16,618 bases of DNA from an uncultured Loktanella sp. (GTDB lineage: Bacteria > Pseudomonadota > Alphaproteobacteria > Rhodobacterales > Rhodobacteraceae), in assembly GCA_913061335.1 (NCBI GenBank), contig CAJXTP010000039.1, positions 1 through 16,618 on the forward strand, in the 5' to 3' direction. The position numbers were made by a program, and so were the translations under genes. The notes under the pieces were generated by a model, which saw only the letters and a list, made by a program, of their open reading frames with translations, was not told where the DNA came from and did no database searches. Positions 1 to 7,120 of the stretch are shown piece after piece (within the stretch, counting starts at the first letter, position 1; each line of letters opens with the position of its first letter).

Positions 1-28
1 GGCAGCGTCAGATGTGTATAAGAGACAG
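1..28. other. Nextera/Tn5 sequencing adapter (not genomic)
   Basis: Positions 10-28 are the 19-bp Tn5 mosaic end (AGATGTGTATAAGAGACAG), preceded at 1-9 by the end of the Illumina Nextera read-1 primer (GGCAGCGTC). This is library-preparation sequence left on the contig end, not bacterial DNA. Genomic sequence begins at 29, so apparent reading frames crossing 29 are artefactual in their first bases. Confidence 0.97.
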
Positions 29-1018
29 AATCAGGCCTGCACGATCTGCTGCCAATTCACCGAATGTAATCGTCAGGTCATCTAGGGAAATGACACTAGA
101 GCAAAGCGCATCGGCATCAATCAAATTGTCGCGGAAGGCTGACATGACCCAATCAAAGTCCGCCTTGAGCGCGTTGCGGCTGCCAATAAGGCGCATTTCA
201 CGTTTATGGAATTCGGGGTCGTTAAAGGTGATGTCATCTTTGACAACGCTCACCAGTACATACGATCCACCATGGGCCACGGCAGGAAAGCCCGCCTCAA
301 TTGCGCCGCCATGTCCAGTTGCGTCAAAGAGCACATCATAGCCTTCACCATCCGTGGCTTTGATGGCCGCATCAACGCTGGTGTGTCCGTTGTCAAAGCC
401 GAATTTATCAGCCGCCATGGCAAGGCGTTCTTTACTGAGATCAAGCAATGTGACATGTGCCCCTTTGAGGCGTGCAAAGAGCGCAGCACCGATCCCGATC
501 GGTCCAACGCCTGTCATCAGCACGGTGTCGCCTTTCATCAGTTCGGACCGGCGCACCGCATGTGCGCCAATGGCCAAAAATTCAACCATTGCGGCTTGTA
601 ATGATGTCAGACCGTCTGCGGGGTACAGATTTTCAGCCGGTACTGCGAGTTGCGGAACAAGACCGCCGTCGCGATGAACACCAAGCACTTCTATTTTTGA
701 GCAGCAGTTGGGCTTGCCACGTTTGCAAGCACGACAATCACCGCACGAAAGATAAGGATTTACCACAACAAGATCGCCGGCCGACCAGTTATCATTGTCC
801 TCAAGAACACGCCCGCTGAGTTCGTGACCAATAACACGCGGGTAGGCGAGAAACGGATGTTTGCCCTCAAAGATGTGATAGTCTGTGCCGCATAGGCCAA
901 CGGCGCAAATGTCGATCAGAACCCAGCCATCCGGAACTTCGGTGATGACGGGACGGTCTTGCACCGCAAAGGTGCCAGGTTCAACGACAACACCGGCGCG
1001 CATTGTATCAGTGCTCAT
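29..1018 (-). CDS. Zinc-dependent MDR dehydrogenase, candidate L-galactonate 5-dehydrogenase (3' end cut by contig edge)
   Basis: Medium-chain zinc dehydrogenase of the sorbitol/threonine/L-galactonate dehydrogenase type. Of the whole protein 330 residues are present; about ten C-terminal residues are lost at the adapter junction. Visible features are catalytic zinc ligands C43, H65 and E66 with E147, a structural zinc set C92/C95/C98/C106, and a Rossmann loop GVGPIG at about 170-175. The ATG at 1018 overlaps the TGA of the ATPase gene (ATGA), which fixes this start over an in-frame codon at 1042 and implies translational coupling to the importer. Established: LgoD-type MDR enzymes oxidise L-galactonate to D-tagaturonate. 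Inferred: the tagaturonate-reductase-like gene and lactonase nearby suggest that reaction here. Other polyol or sugar-acid substrates are possible; the family assignment is secure and the substrate is not. Confidence 0.88.
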
Positions 1019-1800
1019 ACGGCTTGCCCCCGTGGTGTCCAATCGTCAGGTAATGTGCCTTTGATGATCAGGCTGAGGATGTCGTCCTTGTTCACGTCTT
1101 CGATGCGGAACGCGCCGACGTTGCGGCCTTTGTTCATGACAATCACGCGGTCACACAGATCAAAGACGTCGTGCATGTCGTGGCTGATGAGGAAAATCCC
1201 AATGCCTTCGTTCTTCAAACGAATGGTCAGATCGGCCACCATCGCGGTCTCTGACGGGCCAAGTGCCGCTGTCGGCTCATCCATAATCAAAACTTTCGCC
1301 TGAAAATAGATTGCACGAGCAATCGCGATAACTTGCCTTTGGCCGCCGGACAGCTTTGAGACGGGGTCTTTGAGGTTCTTAAAATTCGGGTTCAGCTGAC
1401 GCAACGCTTCCTGCGTTTCAGTGTACATGCGCCCTTCATCAAGGTTCCCGAAACGGGTCTTGAGTTCGCGCCCCAAAAACAGATTGGCGGCTGCGTCCAG
1501 ATGGTTGGCAAGTGCCAAGGTCTGGTAGATTGTTTCTATGCCATACTTCTTAGCGTCTTGGGGGGACTTGAGATCGACGTCTTCGCCGTTCACGCTAATC
1601 TGCCCACCGCTCAGTGTCATGGCACCAGAAAGCATGCGCATCAAACAAGATTTTCCAGCGCCATTGTGGCCGAGAACGCCCACAACTTCACTGGGATAAA
1701 GATCAACGGATACGCCTTGTACAGCATGGACACCACCAAACTGCTTATCGATATCCGTCATCTGGATCAGGGGCGTTTTTGGGGAGGCTGTGTCCAACAT
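1015..1800 (-). CDS. Sugar ABC transporter ATP-binding protein (CUT2, single-domain type)
   Basis: Cytoplasmic ATPase that powers the importer encoded by the two genes upstream. It is 261 residues and has one nucleotide-binding domain, like FrcA-type proteins, not the roughly 500-residue double-domain RbsA form. It probably works as a homodimer. Walker A GHNGAGKS is at 44-51, signature LSGGQ at 150-154, Walker B LIMDE at 171-175 and the switch histidine at H207. The ATG at 1800 has AGGA six bases upstream; an in-frame TTG at 1815 is less likely. The binding-protein gene ends 70 bp upstream, with a hairpin in the gap. The stop overlaps the start of the dehydrogenase gene by four bases. Function is secure; the sugar is inferred from the neighbours. 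Confidence 0.95.
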   Translation of the reverse strand: MLDTASPKTPLIQMTDIDKQFGGVHAVQGVSVDLYPSEVVGVLGHNGAGKSCLMRMLSGAMTLSGGQISVNGEDVDLKSPQDAKKYGIETIYQTLALANHLDAAANLFLGRELKTRFGNLDEGRMYTETQEALRQLNPNFKNLKDPVSKLSGGQRQVIAIARAIYFQAKVLIMDEPTAALGPSETAMVADLTIRLKNEGIGIFLISHDMHDVFDLCDRVIVMNKGRNVGAFRIEDVNKDDILSLIIKGTLPDDWTPRGQAV

Positions 1801-1825
1801 TTGAAATCCTATCAAAGAATAAGTT

Positions 1826-1853
1826 GGGCCGACGCGCGTAAACGCGTCGACCC
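1826..1853 (-). terminator. Intercistronic hairpin after the binding-protein gene
   Basis: In the leftward transcript, 1853-1843 pairs with 1836-1826 over 11 positions, using one G-U wobble where the plus strand would show a mismatch, around a six-base loop (1842-1837). No long U run follows, so it is more likely an mRNA 3'-stabilising or partial-termination hairpin than a full terminator. Such structures are common after binding-protein genes of ABC operons, where they raise binding-protein yield relative to the ATPase. Confidence 0.6.
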
Positions 1854-1870
1854 GTGTAAAACAAGCGGAA

Positions 1871-2812
1871 TTAGTAAAGAACGTTCTGTGCGACTGGTGT
1901 GTCGATGTTCTCTTTTGTGACCATCACAACGCCAGTGTCGATGAAGTCGGTGACAGGTGTGCCCGCCAGAATGTCAGCAACCGCGTTCACGCCAAGCTCA
2001 CCCATCTGGAAAGAACCTTGCACGGCTGTTGCCAGCAATGTACCGCTTTTGACCATATCTTGCAGGTCAGCGTTGCCGTCGAAACCAATCGCAACCAGTT
2101 GACCAGCTTTGCCAGCCTGTTCGATTGCGCGGCCCATGCCGATGGCTGTTGGCTCGTTGGCACCGAAGATACCAATCAAGTCGTCGTTTGCAGCCAAAAG
2201 GTCGGTTGTCTGGTTCAAAGCAGTCGCCATTTGGGACTGTGAATACAGTGGACCAACGATTTCGATATCAGAGTTTTCGCCGATGTAGTCAACGAAGCAA
2301 CCAACGCGACCGATTTCAGAGCCTACGCCAGCAACGTATGACATGACGGCAACTTTGCCGGTCGACCCTGCGTTGTCGATCATCATCTGTGCAGCTTGCT
2401 GACCAGCAGCGCAGTTGTCTGTGGACAAGAACGCTTGGAAGTATTGCTCGCTGCCTTCGGCCAAACCACTGTCGATGATTGCAACAGGAATACCGGCTTC
2501 AAACGCACGCCGAACGACTGGCGCCAGAGCTTCTGGGTCGGATGGTGCAAGCACAATCGCTGCAACGCCACGGTTGATGGCGTTCTCAACCAATGCAACC
2601 TGATCTGCGATCGCAGATTCGGACGCTGGGCCGTTGAACGTCATCGTGTGCTCGCTGATGCCCTCGATGGCTGCGGACGCGCCTTTGTTGACGTTCTGCC
2701 AGAAGCTGGAGTTCGTCGTCTTGACGATTACAGCGATTTCACCTGCGGCTGCAACGGATGCTGCTGTCGCCAGGACGCCCGTAACGAGGGCTGTTGTCAG
2801 TAATTTCTTCAT
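1871..2812 (-). CDS. Periplasmic sugar-binding protein of a CUT2 ABC importer
   Basis: 313-residue periplasmic binding protein of the ribose/galactose/fructose type (Peripla_BP_4). It delivers sugar to the permease. The N-terminus (MKKLLTTALVTG...) is a typical Sec signal peptide with likely cleavage after the AAA at about residue 23, just before GEIAVIVKT. The mature part begins with the usual first strand and an FWQ aromatic region that often stacks on sugar. The ATG at 2812 follows a strong ribosome binding site (GGGAGGAAACC). It is second in the leftward operon, 34 bp after the permease stop and 70 bp before the ATPase, with a hairpin in the latter gap. The family is clear; L-galactose as ligand is inferred only from the enzymes in the locus. 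Confidence 0.94.
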   Translation of the reverse strand: MKKLLTTALVTGVLATAASVAAAGEIAVIVKTTNSSFWQNVNKGASAAIEGISEHTMTFNGPASESAIADQVALVENAINRGVAAIVLAPSDPEALAPVVRRAFEAGIPVAIIDSGLAEGSEQYFQAFLSTDNCAAGQQAAQMMIDNAGSTGKVAVMSYVAGVGSEIGRVGCFVDYIGENSDIEIVGPLYSQSQMATALNQTTDLLAANDDLIGIFGANEPTAIGMGRAIEQAGKAGQLVAIGFDGNADLQDMVKSGTLLATAVQGSFQMGELGVNAVADILAGTPVTDFIDTGVVMVTKENIDTPVAQNVLY

Positions 2813-2846
2813 GGTTTCCTCCCTTTGAAGACTTTCGTGTCGTTAG

Positions 2847-3860
2847 TTATTTCTTGTTCCGGAACTGGTCGATATAGACCGCCCCGATCACCACGATCCC
2901 GATAATGATCTGCTGAATGAAGGCAGAGGTGCCCGCCATATTCAGGCCATTGCGCAGAACGCCGATGATGAATGATCCGATCATACTGCCGGAAATGCTG
3001 CCGACGCCGCCCATCAGGGACGCTCCGCCGATGACGGATGCCGCGATGGCATCCAGTTCGTACATGACGCCTTCGTTTGGCTGCACGGTGACAAGGCGAG
3101 ACATCAAAACCATGCCTGCTAGCCCAGCCAATGCACCTGACGCGGTGTAGGCCCAAATTTTTGTACGGTCGACGTTTACACCCGACAGGCGTGCCGCCTC
3201 TTCGTTAGAACCTACGGAAAAGATATGACGGCCGATCTGACGCTTTTGCAAAAGAAACGCGCCGATGATCGCCATGATGATCAACAGCACAGCCGGATAA
3301 GGAATACCCGCAAAGATAACCTTTGGAAAACCGTTGTCCTGCATCTCAACCACGCGGAAGAATGTACCGTTGCCAAGCGTGCCAAAAGCCTCGCCAAGAC
3401 GACTGATCGGGGCTGCGCCTGTCAATTGCAGCGCAATGCCACGTGCAATCATCATCATACCGAGCGTTGCGACAAAGGGCGTGATCCGCATCTTGGTGAT
3501 GACAAGACCGTTTACAAACCCACATGCCGCGCCCGCCATGATGCCAAGCGCCATGGCAGGGATAACTGGGACACCAGCCTTGATGACCAGTCCGGCGGCC
3601 ACCCCAGCCAAAGCCAAGACCGACCCGACACTCAGGTCGATGCCACCAGTGATGATGACCATGGTCATCCCAATCGCCAACAAGCCAATGACCGAGGTCT
3701 GAAGCAAAACGGTCAGACCGTTGTTCACCGTCAGAAAGGCAGTGCTCGTGAACGAGAACGCCAAAATCAACAAGAGTAATGTCAGCAATGCCGAGATCTT
3801 GTGCAGCTTTGACCCAGTGGGCAAAAAGCTGAGTTTTGATTTGCCGTCGTTGCCAGCCAT
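2847..3860 (-). CDS. Sugar ABC transporter permease (RbsC/BPD_transp_2 family)
   Basis: 337-residue inner-membrane permease of the ribose-type importer, with repeated hydrophobic spans along its length from about residue 23. The family motif GGIDLSVGS is at about 72-80, and a conserved cytoplasmic loop (GSNEEAARLSGV) is visible in the second half. The ATG at 3860 is chosen because GGGAGGAAGATCAAC lies directly upstream; an in-frame codon at 3905 lacks such a site and adds an unlikely charged leader. This is the first gene of the leftward transport operon, so the promoter should lie in the AT-rich gap between 3861 and the divergent regulator, where a candidate operator (3953-3973) is found. 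A single permease gene suggests a homodimeric channel. Confidence 0.95.
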   Translation of the reverse strand: MAGNDGKSKLSFLPTGSKLHKISALLTLLLLILAFSFTSTAFLTVNNGLTVLLQTSVIGLLAIGMTMVIITGGIDLSVGSVLALAGVAAGLVIKAGVPVIPAMALGIMAGAACGFVNGLVITKMRITPFVATLGMMMIARGIALQLTGAAPISRLGEAFGTLGNGTFFRVVEMQDNGFPKVIFAGIPYPAVLLIIMAIIGAFLLQKRQIGRHIFSVGSNEEAARLSGVNVDRTKIWAYTASGALAGLAGMVLMSRLVTVQPNEGVMYELDAIAASVIGGASLMGGVGSISGSMIGSFIIGVLRNGLNMAGTSAFIQQIIIGIVVIGAVYIDQFRNKK

Positions 3861-3952
3861 GTTGATCTTCCTCCCGCGATACGCCAACTCGTTTGCGAGT
3901 CGCATGTCTTTAATAATAATAAACCGTACGGCGTCAAAATTGTAACGTCAAA

Positions 3953-3973
3953 TGTTTTTAATTTTTTTGAACA
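3953..3973. promoter_or_regulatory. Candidate operator, copy 1 (permease/regulator divergent promoter)
   Basis: A 21-bp interrupted palindrome of the form TGTT-N13-AACA, embedded in the longer inverted repeat AAATGTT-N13-AACATTT (3950-3976). It matches the site at 7066-7086 at 16 of 21 positions, including an identical first 11 bases and the last four. It lies 92 bp upstream of the permease start and 53 bp upstream of the preferred regulator start, so one bound dimer could control both. A binding site for the GntR-type regulator is inferred, not shown. A separate short palindrome, CCGTACGG, is at 3924-3931. Confidence 0.5.
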
Positions 3974-4026
3974 TTTCGTAAAAGACAGCTATGAAGGTCG
4001 TGTCACAATCAGGAAAAAGAAGCTCA

Positions 4027-4932
4027 ATGGCACGTACGAACACCCGCTTTGTCGAAGCACATACTGAAATGCTAACTATCTGTGACACCATGGAAATTGG
4101 TGCCCTATTGCCGTCAGAAAATACGTTGGCATCGCGTCTTGGGGTTAGCCGAACCGTGGTGCGCAGGGTTTTGGCACAGTTAGATGAACAAGCAATGATT
4201 GTACTACAAGGCCGTGAAAAAGTCATAAAACGGCGATCCACAAAAACGGATCGTGTCGAAGCCCCCCCTGTTCTTCTAAACATTGACGAATTGGAAGGGC
4301 GATTCCTTGATTGGGTTCTGCGCATGGACGTCCCGCCGGGCACCACGTTGAACGTCGCACAACTGTCCAAAGAGTTTTCAGTCGCGGCGCACACACTCCA
4401 AGAATTCTTTTCATCCCTCAGTCGGTTTGGGATTGTTGTCAGACGTCCAAAGGGGGGCTGGGTCCTGCACGGGTTCACACGCGACTACGCGCTCGAACTG
4501 TCAGACTTCCGCACATTGCTCGAACTCAATTCGGTCAGTCATATTGTGACGCTGCCGGACTCGCATAATATTTGGCTGCGTCTTGATCAGCTTGAGAACG
4601 ATCACAACGACCTGCTCGACCGGATTGATCAGGACTTTCATGACTTTTCACGGTTGGACGAAACTTTCCACACAGCCATCAATAACGTGGTCACAAACAG
4701 GTTCGTGAAGGAGTTCCAAAAGGTCATCTCACTCGTGTTCCACTATCACTTTCAGTGGAATAAGTCGGATGAACGCGTCCGCAACGAAAACGCTATCAGG
4801 GAACATTTGGATTACATCGATGCCTTACGTAGCCGCGATTTGAACAGCGCTCAGGCCGCAGCAAAACGCCACCTTGCCACGTCAAAACAAACCCTGTTGA
4901 GTTCGCTTAAGGCGAACAGCCACGGGTCTTAA
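4027..4932 (+). CDS. GntR-family regulator with FCD ligand domain and a likely second winged helix
   Basis: Transcription factor of 301 residues, probably the local regulator. Numbered from an upstream ATG at 3991, the first winged helix spans about 20-80 (LLPSENTLASRLGVSRTVVR). A second winged-helix-like stretch spans about 101-161 (PPGTTLNVAQLSKEFSVAAH... RRPKGGWVLHG) and itself reads like a GntR domain. An all-helical FCD effector domain follows, with probable metal ligands D223, H227, H272 and H294. Ordinary FadR-type proteins are about 230-250 residues, so this one carries an extra domain. The start at 4027 is preferred because AAGAAG lies close upstream; 3991 has no clear ribosome binding site. 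It is divergent from the transport operon and its stop overlaps the stop of the convergent aldo/keto reductase gene. The family is secure; the ligand is unknown, possibly a pathway sugar acid. Confidence 0.87.
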   Translation: MARTNTRFVEAHTEMLTICDTMEIGALLPSENTLASRLGVSRTVVRRVLAQLDEQAMIVLQGREKVIKRRSTKTDRVEAPPVLLNIDELEGRFLDWVLRMDVPPGTTLNVAQLSKEFSVAAHTLQEFFSSLSRFGIVVRRPKGGWVLHGFTRDYALELSDFRTLLELNSVSHIVTLPDSHNIWLRLDQLENDHNDLLDRIDQDFHDFSRLDETFHTAINNVVTNRFVKEFQKVISLVFHYHFQWNKSDERVRNENAIREHLDYIDALRSRDLNSAQAAAKRHLATSKQTLLSSLKANSHGS

Positions 4933-5903
4933 GTTGTTACAAAAGCAAGGGCCTCTGCAGAGAGGTCTTTGTTTGCGGCTGCGAGATTGCGCTCAAGCGA
5001 GCTCACCTTGCCAGTGCCAAGCAGCACCGAACACGCCGCCGGATGGATTAATGCAAATTGCAACGACGCTTCGGCCAGTGTCAGGCCAACGGCTTCGGCT
5101 CGCGCTTGCAATGCAGTAACCTGATCTAAGATATCTTGTGATGCTGGCGCGTAGTCGAACCAAGCACCGGGTTTTGGGCCCGTTGCCAGAATACCAGAAT
5201 TGAAGATACCACCCAACACAAGGCTCGTGCCTTGGGATGCACATAAATCAAGCAAACCTGCCTCGGCCTCGCGATCAAGCAAGGTCAGGCGTCCGGCCAG
5301 CAGAATTGTATCTAATGTTTCATGGTGCATCACGTCGATGCAGACCTGACTTTCGTTCACCCCAAGCCCAATCGCGCCAATGCGTCCCGCTTGTTTGAGA
5401 TCGCGCAGCGCGCCCATCCCCGATCCCAGAAGGTCGTCCAAATGCGCAGCCCCTGCAACCCCGTGTGTGTAGTCGCCAATGTCATGGACAAAGAGGATCT
5501 CAACATGACTGGTGCCAAGCCGCTCGCAACTGCTTTCAAAGCTGTCACGGATGCCATCGGCGGAATAGTCATAGCGGACGGCGTTTGGCAAAGGCTGAGC
5601 AAAGCCGTCGGCCTCGTCCATCGCAGCACCGGGCGACAAAACGCGGCCAACTTTGGTGGACAGCACATAAGCGTCACGCGGCTTGGTCTGCAAAAATGTA
5701 CCGATGCGTTGCTCGGACAGCCCGCGCCCGTAGTGTGGGGCCGTGTCGAAATAGCGAATGCCCGCCTCCCACGCGCGCTGCATGACTGCCGTGGCGTCTG
5801 CGTCGCGCACAACACCGCCCAAGTTACCAATGCTGGCACAGCCAAAGGACAGGGACGTGACAGAAACGTTGGTCTTGCCGACCGGTTTTGTGATGATATT
5901 CAT
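4929..5903 (-). CDS. Aldo/keto reductase, D-threo-aldose (L-fucose/L-galactose) 1-dehydrogenase type
   Basis: 324-residue cytoplasmic NAD(P)-dependent oxidoreductase of the AKR superfamily, resembling the L-fucose / D-threo-aldose 1-dehydrogenase group that oxidises an aldose at C1 to the lactone. The AKR tetrad is intact: D53 and Y58 in FDTAPHYGRG, K84 in STKVG and H140 in FVHD. The ATG at 5903 shares its A with the TGA of the preceding gene (TGATG), so translation is probably coupled to the reductase upstream; AAGGA lies nine bases before the start. Established: these enzymes accept L-fucose, L-galactose, D-arabinose and L-xylose. The neighbouring lactonase and tagaturonate-reductase-like gene make L-galactose the best guess. 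Pyridoxal 4-dehydrogenase is a related alternative but does not suit the locus. Confidence 0.88.
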   Translation of the reverse strand: MNIITKPVGKTNVSVTSLSFGCASIGNLGGVVRDADATAVMQRAWEAGIRYFDTAPHYGRGLSEQRIGTFLQTKPRDAYVLSTKVGRVLSPGAAMDEADGFAQPLPNAVRYDYSADGIRDSFESSCERLGTSHVEILFVHDIGDYTHGVAGAAHLDDLLGSGMGALRDLKQAGRIGAIGLGVNESQVCIDVMHHETLDTILLAGRLTLLDREAEAGLLDLCASQGTSLVLGGIFNSGILATGPKPGAWFDYAPASQDILDQVTALQARAEAVGLTLAEASLQFALIHPAACSVLLGTGKVSSLERNLAAANKDLSAEALAFVTT

Positions 5904-7015
5904 CAGGTGTGTTCCTTATGTTGTGCGGCGATTTCTGACAGGATCGGCTTTGCTGAGAGATCGCCCTTTGCAACGGCCCAGTCCAGCATTGCCGAAATCC
6001 GGCGGCCGACTTTTTGGGCATGATTTTGTGCAATATCGGCGATCCGGTGGTCGAGGAATGGGTTGGCAAAGCGCTCAATGGTGGTGACGACATAAGCATC
6101 GAACGCATCCGCAAGGCTTGCTGCGACGAACGCCGGGCGGACCTCATTTTGCAAAACGAACTTGAGCTGCGCAAGTTCAGCAGCGTCGTCAATAATATGA
6201 CGCATAAGCACATCATCAGCGCCTTTATTGCGAAGCCACCGATCCGCCAGAAACGTATGGCCAAGGTTCAGGACAAAGAGCTTGAGCGCCTCAATGTCAG
6301 ATAACGATGGCACGAGCTGCACTGAGGGATGGTCACACGGCAGGACAAGACCGGGTTGATCCTCAATCGCCCAAAGCGCGTAGGGTTCGGCAACGGCACC
6401 TGCCGGTTCCAGCGGCTGTGACACAATCCGGTCCACCAGCGAGTTCACCCATATCACATCACGTTCCAAATAGGCCTGAAATTCGGGCCCATCATTCTGT
6501 GCCAACACCATGACACGGGTCTTTAAGAACGTTCCATTATCAACGATCAATTCCATCGGCATGATCTGAATAGGGGCTGAATTATTTGCAAACCGAAGCC
6601 GTAGAAGATGAGTCAGCTTGGCGGGGTATGACATGGCTTGGTCGAAAGATGGATCGCTGTCGCATTTTTGGGGCGCAAATCCGGTATCACCGGTATTCGA
6701 CAAAACGATCTTTGCCTCCTCCACGAAGATACGTGCTACTTCATCCCAATCAGTGGATGTTGATAGCGTCCGTGCGATGCTTGTCACATCCAGTGTTTCC
6801 TGCACCCTTGTGCCTTTGATCAAGCCTTCGACACGAACAGGATAAGACCCAACCAATGCGGCCAAACGCGCAGCACGGCTTGGATCGCCAGAGCTTTGAA
6901 CTACCGTGATCGGACCAACCTCTTGGCCGTCTTCCATCGCTTGCGAGACAAATAGATCGGCATGCGCCTGCAAAAAACGGCTCGTGCCGAACTGAAGAAT
7001 GGGCGTTGACTGCAC
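5903..7015 (-). CDS. Long-chain mannitol/uronate reductase, candidate D-tagaturonate reductase (UxaB-like)
   Basis: 370-residue member of the polyol-specific long-chain dehydrogenase family (mannitol dehydrogenase, UxaB, UxuB). The catalytic K-x4-N-x2-H motif is intact as K245, N250, H253 (KLFVLNLGH), with a family asparagine at N191 (VNSLVDR). The N-terminal nucleotide loop reads FGTSRFLQAH at 9-18, a variant of the usual FGxGxFxRxH. In the C-terminal domain, ERFANPFLDHRIADIAQN (314-331) resembles the matching segment of UxaB. It is clearly shorter than E. coli UxaB (about 480 residues). Translation starts at a GTG (7015) after GAGAGGA; the stop overlaps the start of the aldo/keto reductase gene. 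Expected role: D-tagaturonate to D-altronate with NADH. A fructuronate/mannonate substrate cannot be excluded from sequence alone. Confidence 0.82.
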   Translation of the reverse strand: MQSTPILQFGTSRFLQAHADLFVSQAMEDGQEVGPITVVQSSGDPSRAARLAALVGSYPVRVEGLIKGTRVQETLDVTSIARTLSTSTDWDEVARIFVEEAKIVLSNTGDTGFAPQKCDSDPSFDQAMSYPAKLTHLLRLRFANNSAPIQIMPMELIVDNGTFLKTRVMVLAQNDGPEFQAYLERDVIWVNSLVDRIVSQPLEPAGAVAEPYALWAIEDQPGLVLPCDHPSVQLVPSLSDIEALKLFVLNLGHTFLADRWLRNKGADDVLMRHIIDDAAELAQLKFVLQNEVRPAFVAASLADAFDAYVVTTIERFANPFLDHRIADIAQNHAQKVGRRISAMLDWAVAKGDLSAKPILSEIAAQHKEHT

Positions 7016-7065
7016 TGGCTATCCTCTCGAGGGCGCAAAGTGAAACTCAGCGCTTTACGTTCGGT

Positions 7066-7086
7066 TGTTTTTAATTATACAAAACA
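7066..7086. promoter_or_regulatory. Candidate operator, copy 2 (reductase/lactonase divergent promoter)
   Basis: This 21-bp AT-rich site begins TGTTTTTAATT and ends AAAACA, with TGTT and AACA as outer inverted arms. It matches the site at 3953-3973 at 16 of 21 positions. It lies 34 bp upstream of the lactonase start (plus strand) and 50 bp upstream of the GTG of the leftward reductase gene, a position suited to controlling both directions. Binding by the regulator at 4027 is inferred. Confidence 0.5.
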
Positions 7087-7120
7087 CTTTAAGTCAACCA
7101 CGTCTTCGAGGGAAAGCCTG

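Noticed and set aside
3225..3779. 184-codon frame opposite the permease gene
   Set aside because: It has low-complexity, charged shadow composition, lies antisense to a clear permease and has no ribosome binding site.
3924..3931. CCGTACGG palindrome as the regulator's operator
   Set aside because: It is short and has no counterpart in the second divergent promoter, unlike the TGTT-N13-AACA site.
5322..6023. 233-codon frame opposite the aldo/keto reductase gene
   Set aside because: It crosses the overlapping junction of two well-supported minus-strand genes and has no recognisable domain.
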